Of a stretch of 59,344 nucleotides of DNA, positions 59,296 through 59,344 are shown piece by piece. The position numbers were made by a program, and so were the translations under genes. The notes below the pieces were generated by a model. The model did no database searches, was not told the DNA's origin, and was given only the letters and a program-made list of their open reading frames with translations. Position 1 is the first letter of the stretch, and each line of letters starts with the position of its first letter. The DNA is from Bacteroidales bacterium (GTDB lineage: Bacteria; Bacteroidota; Bacteroidia; Bacteroidales; Marinilabiliaceae), in contig JALEMI010000083.1 in assembly GCA_022768325.1 (NCBI GenBank), forward strand, positions 1 through 59,344, read 5' to 3'.

Positions 59296-59344
59296 GCGGA
59301 AATAGCTCAGTTGGTAGAGCACAACCTTGCCAAGGTTGGGGTCG
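59296..59344 (+). tRNA. tRNA-Gly(GCC), copy 2, cut by the window end
   Basis: The first 49 bases are identical to copy 1 (59100-59148), including the anticodon loop TTGCCAA. The T arm and 3' acceptor lie beyond the window. Confidence 0.93.

Overview
The window looks like a chromosomal segment of a Bacteroidales bacterium, possibly Muribaculaceae- or Prevotellaceae-like. The reasons are type IX secretion C-terminal sorting domains, promoters of the Bacteroidetes form TTTG-N19/20-TAnnTTTG close to start codons, an OMP beta-barrel/TamL pair, Rpn-family nucleases, and an nspC-type polyamine gene. Housekeeping genes are GC-rich with strong C/G third-position bias. That bias also creates many long antisense reading frames, which were discarded.

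Layout: 1-4143 holds a partial Rpn nuclease, aspS, floA and a Fic-gene remnant. 4150-4990 is a cupin/HxlR pair. 5270-11011 is a housekeeping run: a PASTA protein, an S4/RluA pseudouridine synthase, ddl, pth, an S4 protein, a DUF4924-like protein and a secreted lipase. 11095-15652 is a self-contained four-gene operon with its own palindrome-rich upstream region, promoter and terminator. It encodes a uracil-DNA-glycosylase-like protein, a WYL regulator, a 715-residue helical protein and a DUF4112-like membrane protein, and it is the best candidate here for an undescribed system. 15819-18483 is a sigma54-type two-component pair, followed by tRNA-Pro. 19119-22522 carries two T9SS-type secreted proteins; the first is cut from its signal peptide by an in-frame TAA. 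22648-28477 is a TolC/HlyD/ABC/FtsX efflux operon behind a near-consensus sigma54 promoter and a dyad that could be the response regulator's binding site.

28680-34527 holds an Rpn nuclease, nspC, pta-ackA, and a small operon with a stefin-like (cystatin) lipoprotein, an FKBP isomerase and a nitrous-oxide-stimulated-promoter family protein. 34480-41460 is a plastic, lower-GC accessory region. In it, an OmpA/PD40 protein sits between two diverged copies of a gene 3' end, and two colinear 637-bp repeats, each with a lipoprotein gene and a covarying hairpin, flank two further lipoprotein genes, one with an HExxH motif. One repeat copy of the lipoprotein gene has a nonsense mutation.

41493-57834 is again mostly core: a BASS-type transporter, an OmpA lipoprotein, pepD, a DUF4831-like protein, uvrB, an outer membrane protein, murB, an outer membrane beta-barrel receptor overlapping a TamL-like assembly factor, a SpoU methyltransferase and panE. 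The end holds tRNA-His, a helical-repeat protein and a tRNA cluster (Ser, Pro, Gly, Thr, Gly) that runs off the window.
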